A stretch of DNA of 64,000 nucleotides from NCBI GenBank assembly GCA_021030915.1, contig JAGEMR010000001.1, positions 496,001 through 560,000 on the forward strand, read 5' to 3'. The notes beneath the pieces were generated by a model. That model had not been told where the DNA came from. It worked only from the letters and a program-made list of their open reading frames with translations, and searched no databases. Of the stretch, positions 23,976 to 36,304 are shown piece by piece. This DNA comes from Astrothelium macrocarpum. Lineage: Eukaryota > Ascomycota > Dothideomycetes > Trypetheliales > Trypetheliaceae. The first letter of the stretch is position 1; every line of letters starts with the position of its first letter. The position numbers and the translations under genes were made by a program.

Positions 23976-26900
23976 ATGGGTCGCAAACCCAATCCCATCA
24001 TCAACGAATATTATGAACGGGGCCAAAAGCTTGAGGACGCCAGCAATCGCTACCAGCATACATGCCGCTCTTGCGGTGAAAAGGTTCGCTTGCTTTGCTT
24101 TTGTCTACCTTGCAAGACTGTTCGAAATTAACTTTGCTCGAATAGTTTCCCAAGGGAAGAATTGATACCCTGATCAATCACCTCGTCAAGCGCTGCCCCT
24201 GTCTCAACGTTCAACAGCGCACCGAAATTTCCCTCCGCGCCCACGAAGTACCGCGCAGCACTTCGACCCCGACCAAGTCGTATGACAGCAATCACAATAT
24301 CACAGACGACCTCTCACATGCCATTGAGAATGGCCAGTCTGCGGATTTGGGCTTTGCCCCGCTTCCCAAACATCAAATGTCAGCTCTGGAGACCCTTGCA
24401 GAGGTGTCGCGCCAGCAGCATCTTCACCTCTCAGGGAGACCATTTGCTGATCAGGTGAACGGAGGAGATGCGAGGCAGTCGTCGGGGCAAGAGGCTGCTA
24501 TACAACAAGCCTTTGTAGCTGAAGATTTTCTCGTCCAGGAGCCGCATCAGCAAACATCAGAGAATGAAAGTGGTGTGCCCAGAGGCGGTGGGTATGCCTG
24601 GTCAACAGACTGTCCCATCGATACTTATCATCTTCCAATAGTGCAAAACGGCTCGGATGTGCAAAGCGCGAATGACCTTCAGTCTTCGCATGTGTATGAT
24701 GAGCCACCACAATCTAATTCTCCTCACCCGGCTGTGACGAGAGCGCCTGCCGCGCCAATGGTCCCCACACCCCTTGAAATCGCAGCATCTGCTGCACAAC
24801 AACTTCAAGCACAAATGGCTTCAAACACAGCCCCAACCATGGAACCTGAACCCACAGTCCAGAATGGGAATGCCTCGGATAGTGCAATGACGGATAAACT
24901 TTTTGGGAATCGCTCTTCGTGGGCTCAGAATATTGATCCGCAACTACAGCAAGGCGATCAAAATCAAAATGCACTAGCAGAGCTTTTGCGCAATGGTGTT
25001 GCCACACATCCGAGACCAATTGCAATGAATCCCCACCAACAACAGCTTCCTTATCCGGAGGTGAATATGACACATACCAGGCAAAAGCCAAAGGTAAGGG
25101 GCAGATTTTCCGATCACAGACGCAAAGAAGTACAAGATGTACGAAAGCGAGGGGCATGCATACGTTGTAGGATGCTCAAGAAACCATGTTCTGGAGAAGA
25201 TCCCTGTAGCACATGTGTCAATGTTGAATGTGCGCGATTATGGAAATCGCCCTGCATTCGGACTCGCATTGCAGAAGAGTTCAATTTGTATGCAAGTGGT
25301 CTCCATGTTGTACTTGCTTTTCATGATGTCAGCCGTGCGAAGAACCTGGCCACTTTCCAACAAGCCCAAGGTCGATTTGAGGCCACGCATTTTCCAGATG
25401 TCGGTTTTGCCGCAACTTATCAGGGCACTAGAAGCCAGAAGCCAGTCCAGGCTGAGGTTGATCCCGCCTTGCTAGCAGCATCTAGTGTTGGAATGGATGG
25501 AACAAGCACAGAAATGCTTGATGCTGAAGCAGATGATATAGCTGGAAAGATTGAGCGCTATTCACGAGAATTGGCATCAACTTTTATGGAGCGTGAACCA
25601 TCCGCTTTCATGAGACCTACACTCTTACTTGCTCAACGACTAGTACAAGAGCACAACGTGCGTCATCTCCTTTTCAAAATTTTATCACCGCTGACAAATC
25701 AAAGGATACCCTTTTGCAAAGAGCACTCGAGCTGTGGATCAATACTCAGATTCTGACCGACAACAATTCATCGTGGCATCTTTTTTACAATTCGACATCG
25801 CCTCCGCTACCCAATCCCGTTCATGTGCAATATCCCTCTCCAGAGAGTACCTCTGAACCGTCCTACGCATCTTCTCAGCCTCTACCATTCAACTCGGTCT
25901 CCTACAGCGTAATATCATCCCAATTGGCTGCAATGACTGAGAAGCATTGTTCCGCTCTCTGCAAAAGCGCTCTCAATGAGCTTGAGAAACGACTATTACA
26001 ACGACACTATTCATCTCCCTTTTCCACTTTCCTTGCAGCAGTCATCATCTTAGCCTGCATGGAGCGTATTGCTGCACTCTTCAAAGGATGGGAAGATCCG
26101 CACGCTCCACCACCGTCCAACTTTGCTAGTGGAACCGACGTGGACCAAGCCATGATACACGATTCTCCTATGAAGAACGGATCGTCATCTGAGAATCTCG
26201 GCCACATCCCCCACTCCGATCGCGAAATTGCCCAACAACTCCTCGCCGCCTCAGCCAATCCTCCACCTTCTCCCTCCACCCCACATTCCACCTACAAACA
26301 ATCTCACCCACCACCCATCACCCCACCAAACGGCATCCACCTACCCCCCATCAACCCCGACACCGACATGACCAACACCACCATCCTCGACACCCCGCGC
26401 TCGGTCCCAACCCCAAACCTCCCTCCCCCTTCTTCATCCCCCCTACAATCCTCTCCCCTCCAACCCCTCCTCTACCCACAACCCCCGGAACCGGCTCCCT
26501 CACCCCCATCCACCTCATCCTCGCCGTCCCGAAACCACCTAACAACAACCGCCACCCACCCTCCAGCCCGGCCCCGCTACCCCCTCGACCGCCCCCCGGC
26601 CTTCTACATCCACCAAGCCGAGCGCTTCGCCGACATCTGCTACATGCTGCTCAAGATGCGCGGCCTGCCACCGAAGACGCGTCCCGAGCCTATCGTCGCG
26701 GCGCCTGCTTCCCCCGGGTCCTCCGTAGCGCCTCGATCGCGACTGGTCGCGGTCGCATCGGAGGCGATGCTGGCTGGCGAGACGGAGGTGCGCAGGGGCA
26801 GCAGTGGTGCGCTTGGGGGAGAGGCCGTGGTGCGGGAGTGGTTGGACAGTTTGGGCGAGGGCATGGGCGAGGGTGGCGGTGGGGTCAGCGCCGAGTGGTT

Positions 26901-26988
26901 GAGATCGAGGGCGGAGGCCGAGTGGCGCGAGGGCGATGCAAGGTGTTGGGAGGGGAGGTGGGTGGGGAGGTTGTTGTTGGGGGGTTGA
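23976..26988 (+). CDS. Fungal transcription factor with BED-like and Zn2Cys6 zinc fingers
   Basis: Three exons: 23976-24083, 24146-25657, 25705-26988; introns of 62 and 47 bases; 967 residues. The N-terminus (about residues 1-55) reads GRKPNPIINEYYERGQKLED followed by a C-x2-C...H-x4-C cluster (CRSCGEK-FPKGRIDTLINHLVKRCPC) split by intron 1; this is BED-finger-like. A second cluster at about 370-410, after basic RKRGA, has C-x2-C-x6-C-x5-C-x2-C plus further Cys (CIRCRMLKKPCSGEDPCSTC), a Zn2Cys6-type DNA-binding domain. The middle and C-terminal parts hold Gln/Asn- and Pro-rich stretches. It is predicted nuclear. The family is conserved in filamentous ascomycetes but I know no defined target. 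The last 750 bases are Pro-rich then strongly GC-rich. Confidence 0.85.
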
Positions 26989-28802
26989 TGAAGTCGGGAG
27001 CGGGGGCTGATGGGGGTGAAGTGTGGTGGTATGTACGAGAGGGATTATCTAAGATTGCTGTGTGGTACCTGCGCGACCATATTATGTGGACGAGATCACG
27101 AGTGGGCATGTTTTGGCGCAGATTTTGGGCTCCTCGCTGGACTGGCTCAAAAGTGTATCGCATGCGATTTCATGAGCACGTGCTATGACAATCAGACGGA
27201 GTGGGATGATCATGGTAGGCATGTTTGTTGAGTGGTTACTCAGCGCATAGCATTTAGCTACTGTCCAGCCGCTTGATACGTAACATATACAGCATAACGA
27301 ATCTTTTGCTGGGACATTCCTAGCTGCTATTAATGTCCTAGAGGTAGGCATAACACACGTGTGCCTTCTGATACCAGAAGAACGTGTAATTGACTGCTTC
27401 TATCAATCCTGCACTACTGGTTCTGTCTAGAGCAATAATAGTTAAAAATAATCTTAGCTGAAACCATGCCAGCGCTTCTTCATGTCACAGATTGCCAAAT
27501 TTGATAGAATTAGAAATTATGAAACAGAAGGTATGATATTTTCGGCGCGATATATTCAGAGCGTATCAGGCAAACGAACACGAATAAGGCAAAAAACTCA
27601 AGGCTAAGTTTCAATTGTCGACGCAAAGACTCCAGTTGATATGCAAAAATGCTAGCCCTCAAAACTTATTAAAAGCGCCAATTATTAGGCGTTATGTTTG
27701 AGTGCAACGACTGTTTGAGCTACTCGCTTGATACCGTAGAATCAAATGAGTTTGTAGTGTTAAGATGGAACTCAAGCTACAGCTGAGGGTATCTTACGTA
27801 ATGACGCTAGTCAATTAGTGCCGTGCGGGAATCATCTGCTCCTTCATAGCTTCCTACCTTAGTTACTCTTTTAACAATTTAATGGGTTTGATCTTCAGAT
27901 TCAGCATATAGCTGATGAACGAGTATCTAGCTACCCGACTAATAATATTGATCGTTGTCCACATGAGAATCAATCCGGAGATATATATCCCCGGCTCCGA
28001 ACCTCTCCGAACTGCTGTCCATGGCAATGAGGTATCCAAGGCCGTGACCTAATTTTTTTCAACGTGTTTTTTACATAAAATGCTGCCTAATTCAGTGGTA
28101 GGCCAGTGAAATTGAGCCTGTATCAGCTCGAGGTCTTGTCAAAGCCCAGCAATACTTCTGCAATTCAATACAATTGCTTCAAAAGTCAACTCTAACTACT
28201 GACCTCACGTTCAAATGGTTCACTGTGTTCTATCAAAAGTCCCGCAGCTCGCACGCCGTCTGCACATGAGATTGGGCGTTGCAAATGTGCTGGTAACAGA
28301 TGATTTATCGTTCGCTGGCTTCTTTGCCGCCTTGTCTTCCATAGCATCTTTACCTGCAGCCTTGCATAGTCGCTGAGGCTTTTTCGGTCTGACCTTGTTC
28401 CCATTAGACACATTTGATTGGGTTATAAGGATCAAAGCCTTGCGTAAAGCACGCGGCGCTCTGCTCCCTCACCGGCACGTATTCCGAAGCCGTCGAATTA
28501 GCAAATGTGAGACGTGAACTACAGCTTTGAAACACTCTCGAGTCTCTCTTGACAAGCAAGATGATCGCTGATTGGATTCGCGCTCTACGGGCTTTCTATT
28601 TCGGATTTGAAGGACCTACCCTGCACCAACAGCATCGACCCGCAATGGCCAACGATCTCGTAAATCGTGTGCCCCTTTTCAATGGCTCAAGCTGAAGACC
28701 GTAGCTTACATTCTTTTCAAATGCTCTCTAGACCCTCTACACTGCCTCTAGACCTTCCCCGAGCGTTCCCATATATTCATACAGACTTTATCATCTGTTC
28801 AA
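26989..28802. other. Intergenic region, no gene recognised
   Basis: 1.8 kb. 27240-28190 is moderately AT-rich and TpA-rich with no open frame longer than about 90 codons, possibly old degraded sequence, but no terminal repeats were found. It marks the change from the core block to the accessory block. Confidence 0.45.
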
Positions 28803-31615
28803 ATGAGCAGTGAAACGAAAAAGCCAAGGACATGGCGTGTCCAGGGCATCCCCGCTAAATACTCCAAGGACGATGTCAGAGGGATTTTCCATGATGATGA
28901 CCAGCCTTTCGTTGAAGTCAAAAGTCTTGCGCCGGATGTGAGGAACTACGATCAAGATGCTCCGGAGGATTCATTTGTTGCAACAATCTTATTCCATGCC
29001 GAGAATGATAGAATCCCACGCAAGAGTCGCAGGGCGCCGGTTACCATCGAGCTGGACAAAGACTTTCAAGGCTTTACTCCTTTGAATAACCCAGGGCCTG
29101 ACTGTGTTGGCGAGTAAGTTTTTCTCCATAAACGAGGTGATTCGTTCTTCTCGGACTGACGTCTCGCAGCATCATTGCAGTGACAGGCCTGTCTGGTCAT
29201 CCATTTGGCTCATGGGCCACGAGCCCCAGCCAGATGTGGCTTCGGGATTTCCTCCCTCAGAAGGTGAATAATGCGCGCATAATGATCTATGGTTACGACG
29301 CGCAAGTCCAAGGGGAGATTCAAGCCAAGACCAATCTCGATGAGCACGGAGAAACGTTCTTCGAGCAGCTGATTGATATCCGCGATCACCACACAGTATG
29401 AGAATTGTTCTCTTTACAAGGAATTGTCACTAACATACTTTACAAGTGCCAGGACAGACCTCTAATCCTTATGGTATTGCGCTTGCGTGCCACGCATGAG
29501 TACACTGCTTACAACGCTACAGGGCCACAGTCTCGGTGGATTGGTGATCAAGCAGGTGAGCAAGTGGAAATTTCATATCAAACCCAGCTCTGATTTGGTG
29601 GAAAGGGCCTTGTAGATCTCGAACCAGAGCTTATACAGCGTCTACCTGTTCGTTCACTACTATTCTTTGGCGTTCCGCACCGCGGCCTCGAAACTGGCGA
29701 TACGCTCAACACACTTGTCAAAGGGCAGGCAGGGCAAGTAATCGTCGAAGAATTGAAACCTGAATCGCCCACCCTTCTTAAGTTGGACAAGCAGTTCGAA
29801 AACTCAGGAGACGTTCTCCATTCAGAATATCGATTCACTCGTACTATGAAGACAGGCCAACAAGGACAGTACAGCTGGTAGGCGAACTGGAAATCTACTC
29901 AAATCTTTGGTGCCTCTAACCTTTTACAGCAACCAGATGGCTCATGGGGCAGAACTGGCAGGCCAGTTCTCATGGTCACAACATCTTCGGCGGTCCTGGA
30001 AACCAGCACGACAAGGTTCAAAATCCAAGGCGACCATTCGACAATGGTAAAGATGAACAAAGTCCAAGGTTCCGGCTCGACGTACATCAATGTCGAAAAC
30101 AAAATCCGCGCAGAGCTCAAAAGCGCGGCACAAGTACAAGGCACGCTTCTCCAACGCAAATCATCCCAACAGAGCAAGTTGCTGAAAAAGCCGAGACATG
30201 GCGTCAATGAAGGCGGGACTACTGCCGGGTGCCTGTCCAACGAAGAGGATGTCGAACATGAGGAAGAAGCTGATAATAATCTCTGCTCAATATGCGGAGT
30301 GTCTGAATTGACCAACGAGCACAAGCTGATTACAGGGGACGACGAGGACGACATTTGCCCCAAGTGTCATGAAGCGATTGATGAATGGAATGCAGAAGAC
30401 GAAGATGGAGAGTGCGGTAGTAGTGTTGACGGACATAGTGACGATGGTAATGAGCACAAGGGAGTGAGCGACGAAAAAGACAAAATGGGCGAAGTTTTTG
30501 GCAAAATTGGGGACGGTATTCCCAACGCAAGCAAAGAAAATGGAAGCACACAATCCAAACCTTCACCTATCAATCTCGACCCGCTCCTGCCCAAAATCCT
30601 CGATAGCACGACAGTACAGTCGCCTACGCAGGGCATGGACTCTTTTAGTCCTCCTGATTTTGTTAAACCGCCTTTTCCCACCACCAATTTCGAAGACGCA
30701 GAGGAACCTGCTTACTGCGTCGAATGCTACGGAACAATCCCAAGCACTCAGACAAGGTTCCGCTGCGTCACGTGCCCGGCCGGTTTTCTTCACTCGAGCT
30801 GTTTCAAGCGCTACAGTCACTTCTTCTCAAGACAAGGTCACAAGGAAAAGCACATGTGCGTACTCAGCAGTCGTCTGTTGAAGGCAGAATGGCCTCGGTA
30901 TATAACGACCTCTCCAATGCGTCAAATGCTTCCCAGTTTTGGAAAGAATGCTCCGTACTTACAGCCAATTGGTGATTCTTATATACAATGGATCCCGCTT
31001 CGTGATGCTCCGAATGTAACGCGGATGGCAGTGTACGGCATACCTGAGGGCACATACCGTGTTTCATTCTTTATTTCGGTTCGGTCTCGTACACAGGGTG
31101 AAAGTCCCGGCCCCGGTACCATCATATTCGACTACGGGGTTGTGAGGGACCTCACATCTTTCACACGATGTTCAAGGATTTGGAATGCCTCTGCCGAAGA
31201 GCCACTCCTCCAATCTAAAGAACAGGATTCTTTGGACCAATGCTTAACCCGTACCATGGAATTTGAGGACGGTTGTGTCTCGCCTTGCTCAAAAAGGGAA
31301 GCACAAGATGAGTTCGCCTTTGATTTCATGGCTGGTGACGCTTTCGGTATCGAGCTTTACTGGTATGACTTTCCGCAGAAAGACTTCTTGGGTCAGGAAA
31401 CAGCAGCTACGGAGATGACGGTGGGAAGTCTGATGTGAGTGTTTGCTCTATTACGTCTCAGAACGAGAATTATTTTGACATGTACTGATTCACTGCATTA
31501 TAGCCTAGAGAAGACGTCCGTTATTCTTCCACCGCTCACGTCTTCCGAGTATAGGAAATTTTATGACAAGTACGACCTGGCTACGGATCAGTTGCTATTC
31601 GAAAAGAAGGACTGA
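28803..31615 (+). CDS. Serine alpha/beta-hydrolase fused to zinc-binding clusters
   Basis: Seven predicted exons: 28803-29113, 29170-29395, 29447-29473, 29523-29555, 29606-about 29877, 29930-31434, 31504-31615; about 830 residues. The N-terminal half is the SERAC1/DUF676-like lipase domain found in fungal NLR-type proteins: VTGLSGHPFGSW, MWLRDFLPQ, RIMIYGYDA, nucleophile elbow LILMGHSLGGLVIKQ (across micro-exons of 27 and 33 bases), and LLFFGVPHRG. The C-terminal half has two Cys clusters: CSICG...CPKCHE (about residue 408) and a ZZ-like CVECYG...CVTCPAGFLHSSC (about 551). No NB-ARC/NACHT or repeat domain follows. The join of exons 5 and 6 is unsure: the obvious donor at 29878 is out of phase with the exon at 29930. 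A weaker intron, 29869-29952, keeps phase but drops a GSWGR motif. Function unknown. Confidence 0.7.
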
Positions 31616-32186
31616 TGCGAGGAAGCTGGTTGAAACTTTCGACCGAGAAAGAGGAGAAGGATTGCGCCTCCTCAAAGCCAATAGCAATCCGGATTTGACA
31701 CAAAATAGGTCCTATCAAGATATATAGTGCCTGCGAAAAAGGTTACGGTCGACATTGTGACTTTCTTTCATATTCTTTCATCTTTTATACGATCTTTCGA
31801 GAATGTCAAAAGTTTGGCAGAGCCAATCAAAGCTGACATTAGAATTTCTGCTCTCAGAATAGTGTGACTTCTGTTGTGGTCTTTTGGCTCAGGTAGCCAG
31901 TGTACGAGCTCAGCTAGCTGGCTAATATTAGAGAAAGTATGTCCTTTCACTCTTCACTTAAAGTTTCGTTTAGTTTTGTATAATTGTGGATTTAATATTC
32001 CAAAGCGGTATTCTCGAACTTGGGAAATTTTAGCGCCAGCGCTGAATTGTCCCTTTCCTATGCATTTGTGCAAGTTGTGCAGGTCATAGTGGGGGACCCA
32101 ACCCAACTTTGCCAAGTCGTCCGTCGGGCTTATTACGGAACCTCTCGACACCTGCACTTCTTCCGCACATGCTCATCAGTATTCCA
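31616..32186. other. Convergent intergenic spacer
   Basis: 571 bases between two stop codons. Both 3' UTRs must lie here. No gene or repeat recognised. Confidence 0.5.
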
Positions 32187-33149
32187 TCAGTTCTTCATTG
32201 ATTTATCATCAACCCCCCTAGGAAATACTTCGGCCATATCAGATCTCTTTTGGCCCTTATTGGAGCCAGCTGCATGAATGAAGTAATAAGGCGCTGTGCT
32301 CTTCACCAACTGATAAGCGAAATTGGCAAGGTTGACACTCGTAGTACCAAATAAAGTCTCCAACGCGCTCTTTCCGCAAACCGATGTGTCTGGCGGTTGA
32401 GTGAATAGAGCAGTGCAGAATGTACCAAAGGGACTATCCAACGTTAGCCACAACGAAGTCTTAAGCCATCGCATCCACATTCAAGTCGACTTACGCGCCT
32501 GTAAAGGCTATTGTAAACCATTGGTTGTATTGCACACCGCTACTTGTATAACCCCCAGTTACAGAACCGGATTGACCTGTTCTCAGTATAAGCATTCTCG
32601 ACTCCTTACGCATACGGGTAGGCCATCGACATACTCTGCTGTTCAGCCTGCGTCGCTGGAAATACATAAGCATTTGGACCGCCTTGCTGAGTACTCTCCC
32701 AGGGAAACTCCTCCGCGCTGACGGTATCGTCATTTATTTGGGAAGTGTGACGTTGTCCTAGGTTTTGGGATTGGAATGGGTAGTAGCCAGCTCCTGAGCC
32801 TCGAAAGTTTTGGGTCCTTGCATTAGCAGTGGCGACCCGCTGGCTGCGGATTATCAGTACCATTGTCACAAACATCGATATCCTACAACTAGACTAACTA
32901 TTTTGTGTTGGCGTTCAGCAAGCAGAGCATTGCATAGCAGTCTTCTTCAGCAATGTTTGGCCATCCTGCAATGTTGAAAGTTGCTGGAATCGGATCGTCT
33001 TCATCTCCAGGCGTTCGCTTCATGAGATTTGACTCGTTTGATAGGCGAGTCATTCCCCCAATAGGCTCGACCATAGGGACCGCAATGGTTGCAGAGCACA
33101 GTATGGAAAGCAGGTAGAGCCTACTGGCAATATCTTTGAAGAAAACCAT
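32187..33149 (-). CDS. Secreted NucA/NucB-like protein
   Basis: Four exons: 32899-33149, 32635-32843, 32495-32576, 32187-32433, with phase-consistent introns of 55 (branch-like ctgat, ends cgcag), 58 and 61 bases; 262 residues. A signal peptide is evident: MVFFKDIASRLYLLSILCSA then TIAVP. The mature part has WPNIAEEDCYAMLCLLNA, RGSGAGYYPFQS, SAEEFPWEST and GGPNAYVFPATQAEQQ, resembling the fungal secreted deoxyribonuclease NucA/NucB domain (CYAxxC followed by CDEYPFAST-like and VPAxxN/Q blocks). The usual Cys before the acidic pair is absent here. Predicted extracellular; nuclease activity is inferred from family resemblance only. An in-frame ATG 24 codons upstream would bury the signal peptide and is less likely. 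Confidence 0.75.
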
Positions 33150-34289
33150 GCTGAGAAGTCTTGACGTCTTGGAAGAGATTCTCAACGATAAGATGAGCTT
33201 AAACAAATTGAAGCAAAACACGATAATGACGATAAGCTTCGATCAAATGGGGTCTTCCATACAATGGTCGCAGCAGGTATTTATTCCTTTCTGCTCGTCG
33301 ATGTTCGCTTCGGCAACGTCGCTTCCCTATCATCCTCAAAAGTTTTCAGGCGACACAGTCCTACAACAGGTACTCAGATCGGCTGTCACACTTGGGTCTT
33401 GCTCGCAGTCATGCTGGTCTTGAAAGAGATAGACTTTCAACACGACAATCCGAAGGAAAATTAGTTTGTTGGCATGTCCACATCACGAATCTACCGATAG
33501 TCACAACTTGACTCATTTAGGTAGTTCTTAGTATGGCAACATCATGCCACGAATGTTCTAATAGTATTGTGTAACACGCTAATGTATTTCAGCTGCGGTA
33601 TGGCCCAAAGTCATAAGATCTAAGCAGCCTCCAACTGCTAGCTGTAAGCTTACCATACCTAATACGGTAGCATATACTAACCCCTGTCCCGACCTTATCC
33701 TGATCGCCAGCCTTGACGTCGGCAAATCGGAGGCGGAATCTTGTAGTTTGGAAGACGTCGTTGGCAATCATTCGCTCATCAGACTATCAAGTACGGCAGG
33801 ACCAGATCGAGAACCCAACAGGATAGGCGAGCCTTCTACAGCGTGAAACCCGGCATACATTGCGGATGTCTCGATTTGTTACGCTATCCTTCTCCACATA
33901 GATCATGTCCTGCTGTGCTCTGATCATCCCCCATCATATTTTGGCTGCTATCTTGCCACTCTTTCTCGCTGCGTGGAAGATCGTGGCGTCTTCGAATTAT
34001 GAGAAAGTCTATTAGGCTCTCACTGCGTCACAGCAGCCCAACAAAGACAGATATCAGGTGCTCCATATACACAGCAAGAACGACTGTGCGTTCTACGTAG
34101 CGGGCCTTTGACCCGATGTCATAGGACGAAGATCAAAGCCAAGGGGACATTAGCAAAGACATAAGAATACAAAAGTATAAAAATTTTGGGTTGACCGTAC
34201 CTAGAAGAGCTCGAATATATCATAAAACGACTATCATCCCAACAAAGCATTGAATTATATTACGAAAACATCATTGGTACTCAATCAAG
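33150..34289. other. Divergent intergenic region between two secreted-protein genes
   Basis: 1.1 kb separating the NucA/NucB-like gene (minus) and the small secreted protein gene (plus). No open frame of note and no repeat seen. Both promoters lie here. Confidence 0.45.
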
Positions 34290-34850
34290 ATGCAGTTTAC
34301 AACGATTAGCCTCCTCTTCTTTCTCGCCACTGGTCTGATGGCTTCTCCACTTACCGAACGGGACACCGGCGAGCATCCCAGTACGAATAACTATGTTGAA
34401 CTCGCCCGTGAGCCAGCCAGACACTCACAAGGCCATCTGGTCTGGTACGGATATCCGGAGGGAACCAAGACGAAGAATGAAGAGCCAAACAAGATCGCTG
34501 AGCGGTCTTCTTGCGCAACCAGTGCAGCACCCTCGTGCTCTACTGATCATACGGCACGTAACGACATCTGCGATCAACTTGTGACAGAACTTGGCGGCGA
34601 CGCCCAGATTCAGGTTGGGGCCTCACCACGTCAGATCTGCTATGAAGGTTCTGCGGCCGAATCTAATCAATACTGCTGTGTCTCATGGCATAATGTTGTC
34701 CCCAACCTCAACAAAGGTGACTTGGCTCCCTTTGCCAACACGATTATGTCGACATGTACATCCAACGGCATTTCTGGTAAAGTCTACAACGTTCAGGTCT
34801 TCCAGACCTGTACCGACGTGTGTCTTTCCAATCGGGGGACTGGCTGTTAG
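34290..34850 (+). CDS. Small secreted cysteine-rich protein (WD-like family)
   Basis: Intronless, 186 residues. A clear signal peptide, MQFTTISLLFFLATGLMASP, is followed by a short propeptide-like region and a mature domain with ten Cys, including DICDQLV, QICYEGS, YCCVSWH, STCTSNGISGK, TCTDVCLSNRGTGC. The spacing and the CLSNRGTGC ending resemble the fungal secreted 'WD-like domain' family, whose function is unknown. Such proteins are often called effector candidates in plant-associated fungi, but nothing here proves that role. It is the last gene before the AT-rich transposon block. Confidence 0.75.
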   Translation: MQFTTISLLFFLATGLMASPLTERDTGEHPSTNNYVELAREPARHSQGHLVWYGYPEGTKTKNEEPNKIAERSSCATSAAPSCSTDHTARNDICDQLVTELGGDAQIQVGASPRQICYEGSAAESNQYCCVSWHNVVPNLNKGDLAPFANTIMSTCTSNGISGKVYNVQVFQTCTDVCLSNRGTGC

Positions 34851-35557
34851 ATGGCGAGAAATTGAAAATCATCTAAGAGGGCAAATTGTTCAAATAGGAT
34901 AGGTGGCAAGCGGGTGGGCCATTTCTTGTGGAAGGCTGGTCCTTACTGCATTAGAGATGTGTATTCCACTTACCTGATCTGGTTTCCAGGTACCTCCACA
35001 TGTACCGAAATTGTGTAGTAAAGTGATAGAAATAAGACATTGGTTTCACTATGTGATGCGCATTTGCTTGTAGAAGAAGGCAGCCTAAGACAGCTTCCAG
35101 TACGATTGGTAATGTAAGACGGAATCCGCAACCGCTCTGTACGGGATCTTCAACTGGGAAGTTTGGTTTGGTCACGTTTCAGGTCGCCTTTCGTGTCGAT
35201 CCGCGAGAGCAACGGCCCCATTCCCGTGGATCATCAGCCACACTCCCCCTAATCTACGGAGCACAAGCTGGATTTTCGAAATGTTTTGCATTCCTCACCT
35301 CCTTCCACGACCTCATTGTCTGAGAGGCAATTACAATGACGTCATGTGGTCACACATCGTAGACTGTGTTGAGTATTTAAGTTGTAGACTCTACGTGTCT
35401 TTGTTGCCAGAACAACTTAGAGCAATTGGCTATCCATTTTTACTTTTAAATCAACGTCTCAATTTAGTCGTCTAATTTCACAGCACAACCTTGAAGTCAC
35501 TTGCAGGCCGCAACATCGCATTCGCACTATGACCGCTGTACTACTGTTCTGCGTTGC
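34851..35557. other. Spacer up to the transposon block
   Basis: 707 bases without a convincing gene. Read on the minus strand, about 85 bases next to the element (35557 down to about 35470) continue the open frame of the protease-like gene on the far side of the transposon and end in a stop codon. Confidence 0.5.
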
Positions 35558-36304
35558 CAGGGGTCGGAAGGATCATTAAGATATGGCATCATTATGCAGG
35601 ATTCTGGATTATTTGGATAGCATAGGATAGCATAATAATCCTGGATTATTCAGAGGTATATCTGATAATTCCGATTTTATTTTAATTGCCGAAATTTAAT
35701 TTTAATATTAAAAAATTCTTTTATCTGATTTTTGTGTAAAATATATTATTTATAATAAATTTCAATTTTAAAATTTTTTTTGTTATTTTTTTTAAAATTT
35801 CTGATATATAAAAATCTAAAAAAAAGATTTCAGATTTTTATCAATATATCCGCGATTCATATAAAAATGAATCAATTAAATAAAATGAATGATTATTTTT
35901 TTATTATAATCAAAAGAATTATTTATATATATCAAATATTAATATAAATTTTTAATATCATATTATAATATATGATATTATTAATAAAATTCGTATTTTT
36001 TATATGAAAGAAATTTTATATATTTAATTTATATAATTATATAAAAAAATCATGAATGATATATATAAAATAAATGAATTTGAAATTCTGATATTAAAAA
36101 GAATTTTTAATAAAAATATTTTCAAAAAAATATTAATTAATCTGATTATTATATAAAATTTTCTATTTCAATTATTCGAATAATCAGAATTTTATATAAT
36201 TTATTTAATTTTAAATTTTATATCAATTTTAATAATTTATTTAAATGATAAAAATTTTATTTTTTTTATTCAAAAATAATATGATTATTAATAAAATATT
36301 ATAT
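35558..36304 (+). repeat. Left long inverted arm of the outer element
   Basis: About 740 bases whose reverse complement recurs at about 38834-39577. Similarity is evident from the GC-containing first 120 bases to the motif aataaaatattata at the inner edge, with scattered C/T and G/A differences as RIP would produce. Confidence 0.8.

Noticed and set aside
27240..28190. Moderately AT-rich stretch considered as an old RIP-degraded element
   Set aside because: No terminal repeats, target duplication or coding remnant could be found, so it is left as plain intergenic DNA.
32844..32898. First impression that the NucA/NucB-like gene is a pseudogene with stop codons between its parts
   Set aside because: A standard 55-base intron with a branch-like ctgat and a 58-base intron with a gtatgt donor restore one open reading frame of 262 residues.
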